NCBI GenBank assembly: GCA_965262015.1
Contig: OZ253494.1
Span: forward strand, 434,001 to 498,000
Source of the DNA: G965262015 sp965262015
GTDB lineage: Bacteria; Spirochaetota; Leptospiria; Turneriellales; CBDBES01
Length of the DNA stretch: 64,000 nt
Reading direction: 5' to 3'
The first letter of the stretch is position 1. Every line of letters begins with the position of its first letter. This document shows positions 43,491-53,200 of this stretch, one piece after another. Both the position numbers and the translations under genes were made by a program. The notes beneath the pieces are model-generated. The model was not told the DNA's origin. It did not search any database and worked only from the letters and a program-made list of their open reading frames with translations.

Positions 43491-44414
43491 TTAATTAGGC
43501 TGAATATCTCTAATCACTCGTTCTATTTCTGTAAGTTGGGAAGAAATACGAGCATCAATAGAACCAATTTCTGTTTCAATCACAACACCACCACGATCAA
43601 TACGGCTATCTTCATAGACATTGATTCGCTTCAAGGTTTCCATTAATCCAATAAGCTCACTTTTATGTGCAGTCGTCACTTCTAAATCTGCAAAATTTAC
43701 ACGTATATCAATTCTATCTTTATTTTTTACGCTCAGCATGGCTTCTTTAATATTATTTATAACAATCTCTTTTCTCTCTACAATTTCATCTTTAATAACT
43801 TTGCGGGTAATCATCAGAATGATATCTACCATTTGTTTCTCTGATTCATAAATAATTTTTTCTTTAATATCAATAGCGTGCCCTAAAACACTACCCAAAC
43901 GATCAATAATACGTTTAACTTCTGCTTGACCTTCTTTATAACCGACCTCTCTGCCAGCATCATATCCCTGTTGCCAAGCATCATGCTCAATTTGGCTAAC
44001 TTGTATTTCAACTTCTTTAAGCATTCTTTCATTATCTAACTTTGCTCTTTCTAATATTTGCTCTGCTTCTAACTTAGCCTGGCTCAATATCTCTTTTGTT
44101 TTTTCTTTAGCATTTTGAATTAATCGAAAAGATTCTAACTTACTTTCTTCAACAATCTCTTCACGTCGTTTTTCTGCATCTTTCTTTTTTCTATTTATTT
44201 CTTTTTCTGTTTCGTCTTTATATTTTTTGATTTCTGCTTCAACTTGTTCAATACTGGGCCCATCATATTTCTCATTAATCTCACCTTTTAGATCTAAACC
44301 AAATTCTTGTAACTCATCAAGTTGTTGATATTTTTTATATTTATCTGGAAGATCCAAGATGATAGGATCAGATTCACGCTTAATATTATGGTGATTATAT
44401 AATATTTTAGACAT
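43491..44414 (-). CDS. fliH: Flagellar assembly protein FliH
   Basis: 307 residues. The N-terminal 100 residues are charged and helical; a long coiled coil of Glu/Lys heptads runs from about 60 to 165. The C-terminal domain, related to the V/F-ATPase stator E/delta subunits, has AWQQGYDAGREVGYKEGQAE, the family's glycine-rich turn, and ends in a beta region (DSRIDRGGVVIETEIGSIDAR) typical of FliH. It restrains FliI and links it to the C-ring. The start is 41 bp after fliG. Confidence 0.9.
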   Translation of the reverse strand: MSKILYNHHNIKRESDPIILDLPDKYKKYQQLDELQEFGLDLKGEINEKYDGPSIEQVEAEIKKYKDETEKEINRKKKDAEKRREEIVEESKLESFRLIQNAKEKTKEILSQAKLEAEQILERAKLDNERMLKEVEIQVSQIEHDAWQQGYDAGREVGYKEGQAEVKRIIDRLGSVLGHAIDIKEKIIYESEKQMVDIILMITRKVIKDEIVERKEIVINNIKEAMLSVKNKDRIDIRVNFADLEVTTAHKSELIGLMETLKRINVYEDSRIDRGGVVIETEIGSIDARISSQLTEIERVIRDIQPN

Positions 44415-44455
44415 ATAAAATACTCCGACTAAATCTATTTATAAAAGACAAAATA

Positions 44456-45475
44456 TTATAAGACCAATTCATCTTCACCGGCACGGGCAACAACAATATC
44501 ACCTTCCTCTTCTAATTTTCGAATAATATTTACAATTTTTTGCTGAGCTTCTTCAACATCTTTCAATCGTACAGGTCCCATAAAGTCCATATCTTCTCTG
44601 AGTAAGGTAGCAGCTCTTTTTGACATATTTTTAAAAATCTTTTCTTGTACTTCAGTATCTACTGACTTAAGAGCTTTAGCTAAATCCTGGTTATCTAACT
44701 CACGCAATGTTTTCTGAATAGCTTTATCATCCAATAGAACAATATCTTCAAAAACAAACATCTTTTTCTTAATTTCTTCTGCTAGTTCAGGGTCTTCTTC
44801 TTCTAGGGCCTCAATAATACTTTTTTCTGTACCTCTATCTACATTGTTTAACACTTCTACAATGGTTTCGATACCACCCGCTAAAGTAAAATCTTCATTA
44901 GCCAAGGTGGATAATTTTCTTTCTAATACTCTTTCTACTTCTCTTAATACTTCAGGAGACGTACGGTCCATAGTTGCAATACGTTTAGCCACATCAGCCT
45001 GAATTTGATAAGGTAAATTAGATAAGATATTTGCTGCTTTTTGCGGATCTAGATAAGATAAAATTAGAGAGATTGTCTGTGGATGTTCATTTTGTATAAA
45101 GTTAAATAAATGAGCAGGGTCTTGTCTACGAACAAAATCAAATGGACGTAACTGAAGAGAACTGGTGAGTCTATTTACAATATCAATGGCTTTTTGTGTA
45201 CCCAATGCCTGCTCTAAAATAGCTTTTGCCTGGTCAATACCACCACGTGTAATAAATTCTTGAGCCATCATTAGCTCTTGAAACTCTTGTAGGATATATT
45301 CTTTATCTTGTGGAGTGATTTTATCTAATCGAGCGATTTCATACGTAAGCGAATCCACTTCTGTTTCTGAAAGTTGTTTCATCACTTCGGCAGCAACTTC
45401 TGGACCAATAGTTAATAAGAAGATGGCAGCTTTTTCTTTACCTGTAAACTCTGTTTTACTCACCGTTGATGCCAT
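44456..45475 (-). CDS. fliG: Flagellar motor switch protein FliG
   Basis: 339 residues, the full three-domain length. The middle domain has NEHPQTISLILSYLDP, the EHPQ motif that binds FliM. The C-terminal torque helix carries LREDMDFMGPVRLKDVEEAQ. The N-terminal domain, which clamps FliF, begins FTGKEKAAIFLLTIGPEVA. FliG converts stator action to rotation and switches direction. It starts 21 bp after fliF. Confidence 0.97.
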   Translation of the reverse strand: MASTVSKTEFTGKEKAAIFLLTIGPEVAAEVMKQLSETEVDSLTYEIARLDKITPQDKEYILQEFQELMMAQEFITRGGIDQAKAILEQALGTQKAIDIVNRLTSSLQLRPFDFVRRQDPAHLFNFIQNEHPQTISLILSYLDPQKAANILSNLPYQIQADVAKRIATMDRTSPEVLREVERVLERKLSTLANEDFTLAGGIETIVEVLNNVDRGTEKSIIEALEEEDPELAEEIKKKMFVFEDIVLLDDKAIQKTLRELDNQDLAKALKSVDTEVQEKIFKNMSKRAATLLREDMDFMGPVRLKDVEEAQQKIVNIIRKLEEEGDIVVARAGEDELVL

Positions 45476-45496
45476 ATAAACAAATTCCTATTCTAC

Positions 45497-47194
45497 TTAT
45501 TCTTCCGTTGCGATCCAAGTTCTAACAAGGTGAGCTACACTTTCTGGTTTGTCTTTCACCATGTTGATAACATTAGTTAACATTTCCTGTCTTGCTTTTT
45601 CTTCTAAAGGTATTTCTAACTCCACTCCCTCTTGTTCAATGGCTCTCAATGCTGCCTCTCTCATAAGTCTTTGCTGAGCAACTAATTCTTCTTCACGGAT
45701 TTTTTTACGCCTCAATAATTCACGACGTATAAAATGCCCTACAGTAGTAAAAATGCCAATTGTCAATAAAACAAACAATACAATCAAAAGGCCACGTTGT
45801 CGCATCTTAGCAGCTCTTAATGTGCTATCTTCTTCTCCAAACTGTTTAGTTCTATCTTTTTGGATGTGCTTAACCGAAATTTGGTCCCCTCGAGACGAAT
45901 CATAACCTATGGCTTTTTTGAGTAAATCAGTCATGGCACGTAACTCATTATCAGACACAGACACGTAATTTCTTTCATAGGCTAAACCATCCTTGGTTTT
46001 TTTACCTCGTTTCCATTGACCATCTAATACAACAGCTAGGTTGATGACTCCGTATTCCCATAATTGCTTTTTAATTTTGTGATGTGATTTATTAAACTCA
46101 TTATTATGAATAGTTTCTTCTTTATTGTATTTTGCTTTTTGGTAATCACGATCTTTATAGCCAGGTGGAATGTTGGGTTCTGTACCTGTTGGGCCTTCTG
46201 GGGTAAATCCATTACCTTCAAATGATTCTTTAGTAGATTTTGAAGAAACTCTGAGAGAATCCTGTACTTTTCTCTCAGAGTACGGTGTATTGGGGTTATC
46301 GGGTATCATCACAACGGGGGAAACTTCATTTCTTTCTATTTCTTCTTCGTCCCAACGTAATTTAATATCTAGGCGAATAATATCATAACGATCCCCATAC
46401 GTTCCCTTCCCATATAAAGAATTAAGAGAACGTTCTATATCTTTCAATACTCGTCTTCTTTCTTTTTCTTGGATTCTAAGTTGAGCACTTACTTCTTGCA
46501 AGTTTCTTTTTTGTCTATCTAGTTCATTATCAAAATCATTAATAATGTCACCTTCAGGCCCACTAATCGCTACATTCTCCTTAGCCAAGCCAGGTATAGA
46601 TCTAGACACTAGTGTCGTAATACCCATAATCTCTTTTCTCTTAAGTTCTGTATATCCAGGTGCATAATTTAATTGGATGGCAGCCGTAACAGGTATTATA
46701 TTGTCTTGAAAAAGTTTATCATCAGGAAAAGAAACTAACACCCGTGCTTTATGAATAGATTTTAAGGTTTCAAGAGTTTTTGTAATCTCGCCCATTAAAG
46801 CTCTTTGTTTTTTAATATCTTTCTCAAATTGAGTTTCTGACCAATCATGAATATCAAATAACTCATATCCAGGCACACCCTTGGGTATAATATTATTTTG
46901 GGCCATAAGCATTAAAATAGCATTCCTATCTGTACTCTTTACCGAGATAGAGTCTGTACCGCTTGTAGTAAATGGGTAATCGTTATCTTTTAACTTAGTA
47001 GTAATAGCATTAAACTCGGCGGTCTCAATATCTGAAGCCAGTAAAACCATTTTACTATCTATAGACACAAAACTAATTAAAGAAAGAGCACTGATAACCA
47101 CAATGAAAATCATGGATAGTACTACTTTTTGTGATAGACTAAGCTGTTGGAGTATTTTTAATACATGTTGATAGAGGTCTGCAAATTTTGGCAT
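45497..47194 (-). CDS. fliF: Flagellar MS-ring protein FliF
   Basis: 565 residues. It has two membrane helices (near 22-42 and 463-483), a periplasmic region of ring-building motifs, and a cytoplasmic C-terminus that ends in the FliG-binding tail. The characteristic IHKARVLVSFPDD and YAPGYTELKRKEIMGITTLVS segments are seen. FliF forms the base ring on which the motor is built. It follows fliE by 4 bp. A Pro/Gly-rich segment near residues 330-350 (GNGFTPEGPTGTEPNIPPGY) is a linker between ring domains. Confidence 0.96.
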   Translation of the reverse strand: MPKFADLYQHVLKILQQLSLSQKVVLSMIFIVVISALSLISFVSIDSKMVLLASDIETAEFNAITTKLKDNDYPFTTSGTDSISVKSTDRNAILMLMAQNNIIPKGVPGYELFDIHDWSETQFEKDIKKQRALMGEITKTLETLKSIHKARVLVSFPDDKLFQDNIIPVTAAIQLNYAPGYTELKRKEIMGITTLVSRSIPGLAKENVAISGPEGDIINDFDNELDRQKRNLQEVSAQLRIQEKERRRVLKDIERSLNSLYGKGTYGDRYDIIRLDIKLRWDEEEIERNEVSPVVMIPDNPNTPYSERKVQDSLRVSSKSTKESFEGNGFTPEGPTGTEPNIPPGYKDRDYQKAKYNKEETIHNNEFNKSHHKIKKQLWEYGVINLAVVLDGQWKRGKKTKDGLAYERNYVSVSDNELRAMTDLLKKAIGYDSSRGDQISVKHIQKDRTKQFGEEDSTLRAAKMRQRGLLIVLFVLLTIGIFTTVGHFIRRELLRRKKIREEELVAQQRLMREAALRAIEQEGVELEIPLEEKARQEMLTNVINMVKDKPESVAHLVRTWIATEE

Positions 47195-47198
47195 AGAA

Positions 47199-47546
47199 TT
47201 ATCTGAGGTTAGTTAGCTCTCTATAGGTTTTTATAGCTAGGTCTGTAACAGCTTTGGTAAATGTGAGTGACATGCGTGCCTTTTCAGATGCAATAATAAC
47301 ATTATGTAAATTGACCGAACTTGGATCCGCCACTAATTGTTGTATAAGATGCTCTGAATTTACTTGCTGATCATTTACATTCATTAGTGCCTTATTTAGA
47401 ACACCTGCGAAGGTGGTGGGTAGATCTGTCTTAACTAAGTCATTAGAAATACCTGTTTGATGTTTATGATGGCTGGTTTTTAATTGTACTTGGTCTCCAT
47501 CCACCAATGATGAAGTTAGATTTTGGGTAAATAGTTCTTTTATCAT
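47199..47546 (-). CDS. fliE: Flagellar rod-MS ring junction protein FliE
   Basis: 115 residues. FliE joins the MS ring to the rod. The C-terminal two thirds fit the family: DLPTTFAGVLNKALMNVNDQQVNSE, LVADPSSVNLHNVIIASEKARMSLTFTKAVTDLAIKTYRELTNLR in overall plan, of which SEKARMSLTF and KTYRELTNL are the best marks. The N-terminus is weakly conserved, as usual. AGGAG is visible upstream of the ATG. It is separated from flgC by about 105 bp. Confidence 0.93.
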   Translation of the reverse strand: MIKELFTQNLTSSLVDGDQVQLKTSHHKHQTGISNDLVKTDLPTTFAGVLNKALMNVNDQQVNSEHLIQQLVADPSSVNLHNVIIASEKARMSLTFTKAVTDLAIKTYRELTNLR

Positions 47547-47652
47547 ATTATGTCTCTTTATCTCCTATTCTATATATGAATTTCACTTGTCAATTTATTT
47601 TTGCCTTTCTTCTTATATAATTATATAGATTTTTGTTATATAAACCATGCTT

Positions 47653-48111
47653 TTAGGCCCTGAGAAGGCCCATTGTACTTTGAAACATACTTTTTTCCCC
47701 ATTAATAATCTGTGCATTGGCTTCATAGGCTCTACTAGCCACAATCATATCCACCATTTCAGTGACAGGATTAACATTAGGATACTGTACATACCCTGCT
47801 TTATCCCCTATTTTAATGGCATCAGGATGTCCTGGATCGTAAACTATTCTTAATGGTGTTGTATCGTCTCTCTCTATGCGAGAAACACGCACTCCTTTGC
47901 CTTCTCCTGTACGTAAACCAAAAGGATACATAGCAGATCTCCATCGTGTACGCATATTAATAGGTTGCATAACCACTCTGCGACGATGATATGGGCCATC
48001 TCCTTCTGTGGTACGTGTACTGGTTGCATTAGCGATGTTATTAGAAATGACATCCATTTTTAAACGTTGAGCTGAAAGCCCTGTAGATGCAATATTGATA
48101 GAATCAAACAT
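47653..48111 (-). CDS. flgC: Flagellar basal-body rod protein FlgC
   Basis: 152 residues. Starts with FDSINIASTGLSAQRLKMD and SNNIANATSTRT, the rod/hook N-terminal signature. The C-terminus has YPNVNPVTEMVDMIVASRAYEANAQ, the family end. FlgC is a proximal rod subunit, exported by the type III system. The start is 13 bp after flgB. Confidence 0.95.
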   Translation of the reverse strand: MFDSINIASTGLSAQRLKMDVISNNIANATSTRTTEGDGPYHRRRVVMQPINMRTRWRSAMYPFGLRTGEGKGVRVSRIERDDTTPLRIVYDPGHPDAIKIGDKAGYVQYPNVNPVTEMVDMIVASRAYEANAQIINGEKSMFQSTMGLLRA

Positions 48112-48124
48112 ATCTTAAATAATT

Positions 48125-48559
48125 TTAGGTGGGTTGTAATGCTATTTTCATGTTTCTAAAACTAGAATTCATTAAATTAGCCATAGCCTGATAGCGTAAT
48201 TGGTTTTTGACAGATAAAGACATTTCATGTTCCACATCAACATTGTTACCATCATTTCTCATAGTTGTTAGATAGTCTAGATTCGTTCTAGAGTTTACTT
48301 TCTTATAATTTAATGGTTTGCTAAAAGCCATGTGTTTACTATGAGTTAGCTTAATGGAAATATGATCCCTTTTAAATTTTTTTTCTGTTTCGAAAGCACG
48401 ACGCAATTGTGCTTCATAAGAGACATCTGAACGTTTAAAGTGTGGAACATCGATATTGGCAATATTGTCAGCTAGAACTCGATGCCTTTTAACAGCAACA
48501 TTCATACCTTTTTCAAGTAAAAATTGGGACTTACCCCATGTCAACCGTTCAAGGAACAT
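48125..48559 (-). CDS. flgB: Flagellar basal-body rod protein FlgB
   Basis: 144 residues from the ATG at 48559 (FLERLTWGKSQFLLEKG). The frame extends to 48577 only through TTG, so I take the ATG. The rod signature is HRVLADNIANIDVPHFKRSDV, and the C-terminal helix LRYQAMANLMNSSFRNMKIAL completes the rod fold. FlgB is the most membrane-proximal rod subunit. It follows the thioesterase gene by about 30 bp. Confidence 0.93.
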   Translation of the reverse strand: MFLERLTWGKSQFLLEKGMNVAVKRHRVLADNIANIDVPHFKRSDVSYEAQLRRAFETEKKFKRDHISIKLTHSKHMAFSKPLNYKKVNSRTNLDYLTTMRNDGNNVDVEHEMSLSVKNQLRYQAMANLMNSSFRNMKIALQPT

Positions 48560-48590
48560 GGTCTCATCTTCGAACAAATAATAATTTACT

Positions 48591-49121
48591 TTACAATTTT
48601 TTTGTTTTTTCTTTTAAAAAGTTAGCAGAAAGTTGTTTTTTCTCTTGTAGAATGCTAACAACTCTTGTGTGTTTTTCTGAAGTATAATTGAAAGGAGGTT
48701 CCTGTAAGTTTTCGTAGGAAATAGAATTCCATATACTTATAGAGCGGGCATATAGTAAGTTATTAGAATCTTCTATTAAAGCTTTAACAAATAAAATATG
48801 ATTATTCTTTATGTAAGACAGATCGGCTCGCACATAGATCTCTACATCAATATCAATAGCCTTCTTGAACTCAAAACGTACTTGATCAAGCACAACCGCA
48901 TACCCCAGATGAAAACACAAAGCCTCCTGAGCCTCTTGTAACACAGAAGAGATCATTCCTCCATGGGCCTTAGCTGGCATACCTGCAAGACTAGCAGAAA
49001 AACTAAAGGGAAAATCTATACAGTGAGAAGTTTCATCAAAAGTAACATCAGCATTAAATCCCGAATCACCACAAACGAAACAGGATGATTCATGAGCAAA
49101 AAAACTTGAAGATCTACTCAC
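48591..49121 (-). CDS. Hotdog-fold thioesterase-like protein
   Basis: 176 residues, starting with GTG; no ATG is near. It has C-x-x-C near the start (CFVCGDSG) and the hotdog core HGGMISSVLQEAQE, typical of PaaI-type thioesterases acting on acyl- or aryl-CoA. A Lys-rich tail ends the protein. It is the first gene of the flagellar operon in this reading, 31 bp before flgB; a link with flagella is unclear, so it may just be read through. Substrate unknown. Confidence 0.75.
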   Translation of the reverse strand: MSRSSSFFAHESSCFVCGDSGFNADVTFDETSHCIDFPFSFSASLAGMPAKAHGGMISSVLQEAQEALCFHLGYAVVLDQVRFEFKKAIDIDVEIYVRADLSYIKNNHILFVKALIEDSNNLLYARSISIWNSISYENLQEPPFNYTSEKHTRVVSILQEKKQLSANFLKEKTKKL

Positions 49122-49208
49122 GAAAAAAAAGCAAAAAAACTACCTGTTACAACAAGCCTTTTATCCACTATGTTAGAGATAAAACAAATATTATTTCTTA
49201 AAGTCATA

Positions 49209-49646
49209 TTACTCTGCTGGCCACTTTAATAGCTGGTGATCTAAGGTATATTTACCACCACCCATAATTTTAATACTCGTAAATACGATCATTAACTCAA
49301 GAGCATGGCTAATTTCATGGTAAGAGTCTCCCCTGGTGATATGTAACACAACAGCCATCAACATGGTAAATGCCATGGCTCCGGCAGAGAATCTAGTAAG
49401 AAGACCCAAAACCAGACATAGACCACCACCAAACTCTGACAAGGCAGCTAAGAAGCCCCAAAAAGCAGGAAAAGCTGTAATACCAAGGTTTCCCATAACA
49501 GAACCAATCTTGCTCCAGCCTGCTGGACCAAGTGATAGTTTGGGTAAACCGTGAGAAAACATGAATTGCAAGCCAAGAGCAACTCTTAAAAAAAGTAAAC
49601 CAGCATGCATATAAGGTGTAAGTAAAAGTTCCCTTAGCATGCCCAT
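49209..49646 (-). CDS. DoxX-family membrane protein
   Basis: 145 residues with four membrane helices. The DoxX pattern is present: LLFLRVALGLQFMFSHGLPKL, GFLAALSEFGGGLCLVLGLLTRF, AMAFTMLMAV and ELMIVFTSI. DoxX proteins are inner-membrane proteins of varied roles, including redox and sulfur stress. The ATG is at 49646, 10 bases from a hairpin. It may be transcribed with the thioesterase and flagellar genes on the same strand (87-bp gap). Confidence 0.85.
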   Translation of the reverse strand: MGMLRELLLTPYMHAGLLFLRVALGLQFMFSHGLPKLSLGPAGWSKIGSVMGNLGITAFPAFWGFLAALSEFGGGLCLVLGLLTRFSAGAMAFTMLMAVVLHITRGDSYHEISHALELMIVFTSIKIMGGGKYTLDHQLLKWPAE

Positions 49647-49656
49647 AACCCGTGGA

Positions 49657-49676
49657 GATTGACAAAGGTGTCAATC
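49657..49676. promoter_or_regulatory. Inverted repeat just upstream of the DoxX gene
   Basis: GATTGACA and TGTCAATC flank 4 bases, ending 10 bases before the ATG of the DoxX gene on the minus strand. On the plus strand a CGTTTTTAT run follows the stem, terminator-like, but no plus-strand gene precedes it. A palindromic operator for a repressor is the alternative. Confidence 0.45.
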
Positions 49677-49725
49677 CGTTTTTATATACTAGATCCTTTT
49701 TATGTGAAAAGCGAAGTCCAGTTAT

Positions 49726-49870
49726 GGACAGTCTAAGTATTTATAAGATATTCTTCTTTCTAGAATAAATTCTTATTTACTAGAGTAGACTTTCAAAGCT
49801 TGTACTATGATCAATAATATGATGAGAATATCACTCTATAAAGAAATGGCTAACCAAATTTATTCTGTCC
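49726..49870. mobile_element. 145-bp MITE-like derivative of the IS30-like element
   Basis: The left end GGACAGTCTAAGTATTTATAAG and right end TTGGTTAGCC/GGACAGAATA (reversed) match the two ends of the remnant at 14208-14577, with GGACAG...CTGTCC as exact termini. No coding sequence is left, so this is a non-autonomous, MITE-like copy. A target duplication is not evident. Confidence 0.55.
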
Positions 49871-49895
49871 AGATATAATGCTGACTCTCTATTTT

Positions 49896-50066
49896 CTATG
49901 TTTCTTTGTCGCCATTAATCTTTTGTGATATATCTTTTTTTCTACGCTTATGGATTATTTTAGGTGAAGACTCCATCTGAGCTAAAAAACCACCAATAAC
50001 ACCACTAATGATTATGCCTATCCACATTTTGATAGATGGATGACTGAGTATTTCATTTATATTCAT
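49896..50066 (-). CDS. 56-residue membrane protein with a strong ribosome-binding site
   Basis: ATG at 50066, TAG at 49898-49896. AAGGAGAG lies about six bases upstream, one of the strongest ribosome-binding sites in the window. The product has a short polar start (NINEILSHPSIK), one membrane helix (MWIGIIISGVIGGFLA) and a basic, soluble tail (KIIHKRRKKDISQKINGDKE). By the positive-inside rule the tail is cytoplasmic. No family recognised. It stands alone between the DoxX gene and the large restriction-modification gene, in the same direction as both. Confidence 0.65.
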   Translation of the reverse strand: MNINEILSHPSIKMWIGIIISGVIGGFLAQMESSPKIIHKRRKKDISQKINGDKET

Positions 50067-50220
50067 ATTCTCTCCTTACATATATAATGCCTATTTTTTA
50101 AAAAAAATTTCAAATATTCCCATTTTTTTATATAAAATTAAATATAAATAACAAAATCACAGTATAGTAATTACATAGTAGCTACTCTTCGTAAATTAGT
50201 TGTAGTTTTCTTTGTTACGT

Positions 50221-53200
50221 TTATGTGTTGTGAGTAATATTTACAAAGTTATTTTCTATCTTAGGTATTTGCTGGATAAGTTTTTCTGTTTCTATGCCTA
50301 ATGTAATTCCTTTTAATATAAGATCATATATGTATTTACCTTTTTTATCACTATCAAAATTATTAGGGTCATCATATAACTTTTCTTGATAAAGATAGGG
50401 ATTCTTGCTCATGCCACTTTTAAAGTTTTTTACTTTATACAAGCCAACTAAATGTTCTACTATATTTTTACCTGATACTAAATACTTGTTTAGTTTATCA
50501 ATTGGGATATTATTGATTATGATGTTATCATTGTAGATAATTTTTTTCTGTTCTTTTTTATATTTTATTTTTGTAAAACCTGGTTTAAATTCTAGGTTAT
50601 AATGGTTTTGTGATTTATTTTTTACCTCGCTTATAACAACATCTTTTGTGGCTTTTAAAGTTTCATAGTTTAAATGTAGATTAGACAAATCCTTACCTAT
50701 TTTTATACAAGCTACAAAATCATCATACTTTTTAAGAATAGGTATTCTGGGATCGTCTCTAAATAAATTATTTTTATATGTCTCTTTATATTCTAATGAA
50801 TTGGTTATGGCATAAATATAATAAAATATATCTTTGTCTTTTACTTTTTTTCCATAGATATTTGTAAAATAGTCTATGGATGTTTGTGTTATGTTACTAT
50901 GTATGTTATCACGAGTATAAAAATATAATGGATATACATCTGCATTTCCTAAAAATTGCAGGTCTATAGGTTTATCACTTATAATATTACTATAATCACC
51001 TTTACCTTTACCAGTCATACATATTGCTAGGTCCTCTTTTTCGGTTCTAAAGATATCTAATATTTTATAAGTACGAGCAAACAAATTCTTTTCTAGATAA
51101 ACGTATTTCTTAACGAATGGTTTACAATGATATAATATAATTTTGTTTTGGTCAAATGATATTTTTTCTTTTGGTTTAATATTCTCAAAATTCATACAGT
51201 AGAGATTATCATCATATGTATTATTTTCATCTACTATGTTATTATGTTCTGTTATTAATAGTTTTATTTTATTTTCTAAAATATCTTTATCAAAATCAGT
51301 TACCCAATTATTTCGATTACTTATTAGCCCCTTACTAAATTTATTAAATATCTTATTTTGATTATTTTTATTATTATCTGATAATAGATAGAAGTGTTCA
51401 TATTCTTTTGTACCTAAATTTATCCAGATATTTTTATCTTTTCCTGGTTGTTTTTTAGGATCTAAAATAGTTAGTTCATTTTTTATATCATCTATGGTAT
51501 TTATATCATTAAGTATATCTAATTTTTCTTGTTGTTTGGTATAGTCTGCTATTTGGTATAAGTATATTCTTCCTGTATCTTTGGTATATTTTGGATTTCT
51601 AACTAATATCGTAATGCCTACACCCGTCATAATACCAAATATATTACCGCCTTGTTTTTTTATATCTTCTTTGCTTAAATCTCTGCTATTGCCTTTTAAG
51701 TCAAAATGGTATATTTTATCGTAATCTATTTGTAGTTGTTCTCTAAATGAATAAAATGTAGTTTTATCAATAAATTGGTTATTTGTAATTACACATGCGA
51801 TACCTTCTTTATCTAATCTTTCTTTAATATAAATAAATGCTCTTACATAATCATCATATAAAGAATTAAACAATTTGCTAACTGGGTTAGGTTCTTTGTA
51901 GAGATTTTCTATGTTATTATCTATGTGCATATAACTACCACGTTGTGATCTATTATATGGAGGATTGGTAATAATAAAATTGATTGATTTTTCTTTTTGC
52001 TCTTCAATACGTTTAGGGTTTTCTAGCTTTTTAAATAATTCACCCGTAAAAGCAGGCTTGTTTTGGTTTAAGCTATCTTCAATGGTCTTAAATGTGTCCA
52101 CCAATGATATGTTTGTAAAGTCTTGATACGTTCCTGTTATTTCATGGTAATAATATTGTATGTTAATAGTTGCGATGTAATAAGCTAATAAATTGATTTC
52201 ATTGCAAAAAATTTCTTTTTGGTATTTGTGGCTTAATTGCTTCTTATTTGTTTTTAAGGTTTCTTTAAAATATTGTAAAACATTGATTATAAAATTACCA
52301 GAACCTACAAATGGATCAATAATCCGAATATCTGAGCTATCTATATTTTTTCCAAACTCTTGCTTAAAGATACTATTAGACATACGTATCATGAAGCTAA
52401 CAATATCTTGTTTCGTATAAACTACACCTTGCTCATCTGCTAACTCTTTATCTATTTTTTGAAAGAAGTCGCCATATAGCTTATTTAAAAATTCTTGTTT
52501 ATCTTTAAAGTTGCTTATTCCTTTAACACGATTTTCTACGTCTTCGTAAAATTCTTTTAGCTCATATCGTAGTTCTTCTTTGCTTCGTTTAGTGTAGGTT
52601 AATACTTTTTCGATGTCTTTAAACAGAGGTATGTTGTTTAATATGGATTTTTCGGGGAATAAAATCAAAAAGATAGGTTCTGTAATGAGGTGTTGACATA
52701 ACATAATTTTTATGTTATTGTTGTTTAGATTTTGCTTAACTGTTTTTCTTAATACTTCCGTAAACTCTTCATATACCTTGGCAAATTTTTGGTTTGTGGA
52801 TAATTCTTGATCGATTTGGTCTAAGAGCCTTTTTGTTAAACTTACAATGTGATCGGTCCATGTCTGTAAATAATTACGATCACCTACCTCTTTTAGGATA
52901 TGTAAATATAAATCTTCATGCTTAAAAAGTTCATTTTGCTCTGGAATAGTGGTATGATCTATTTTTACTGTTTCGTGCTCTGAGGTTTCTGTATTACCAT
53001 CCTCATCAATTTCATGTTCTTCGACATCTATTTTAAATGGCTTTTTATTAAATTTAATTTTATCTATGTCTAGCCCTAGGTTTTCGTCATGGCTTCTTAA
53101 CGCTTTTAAAATATTCCACGTTTCTTTGTAAACGCTACCTTCTAAAATTTTATCTTCAGATTTTCCTGATGGTATAATTATGGGTAGGATGATATAACCA

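Noticed and set aside
49657..49676. Firm call of a rho-independent terminator
   Set aside because: The stem and T run fit on the plus strand, but there is no plus-strand gene upstream to terminate, so an operator role is as likely.
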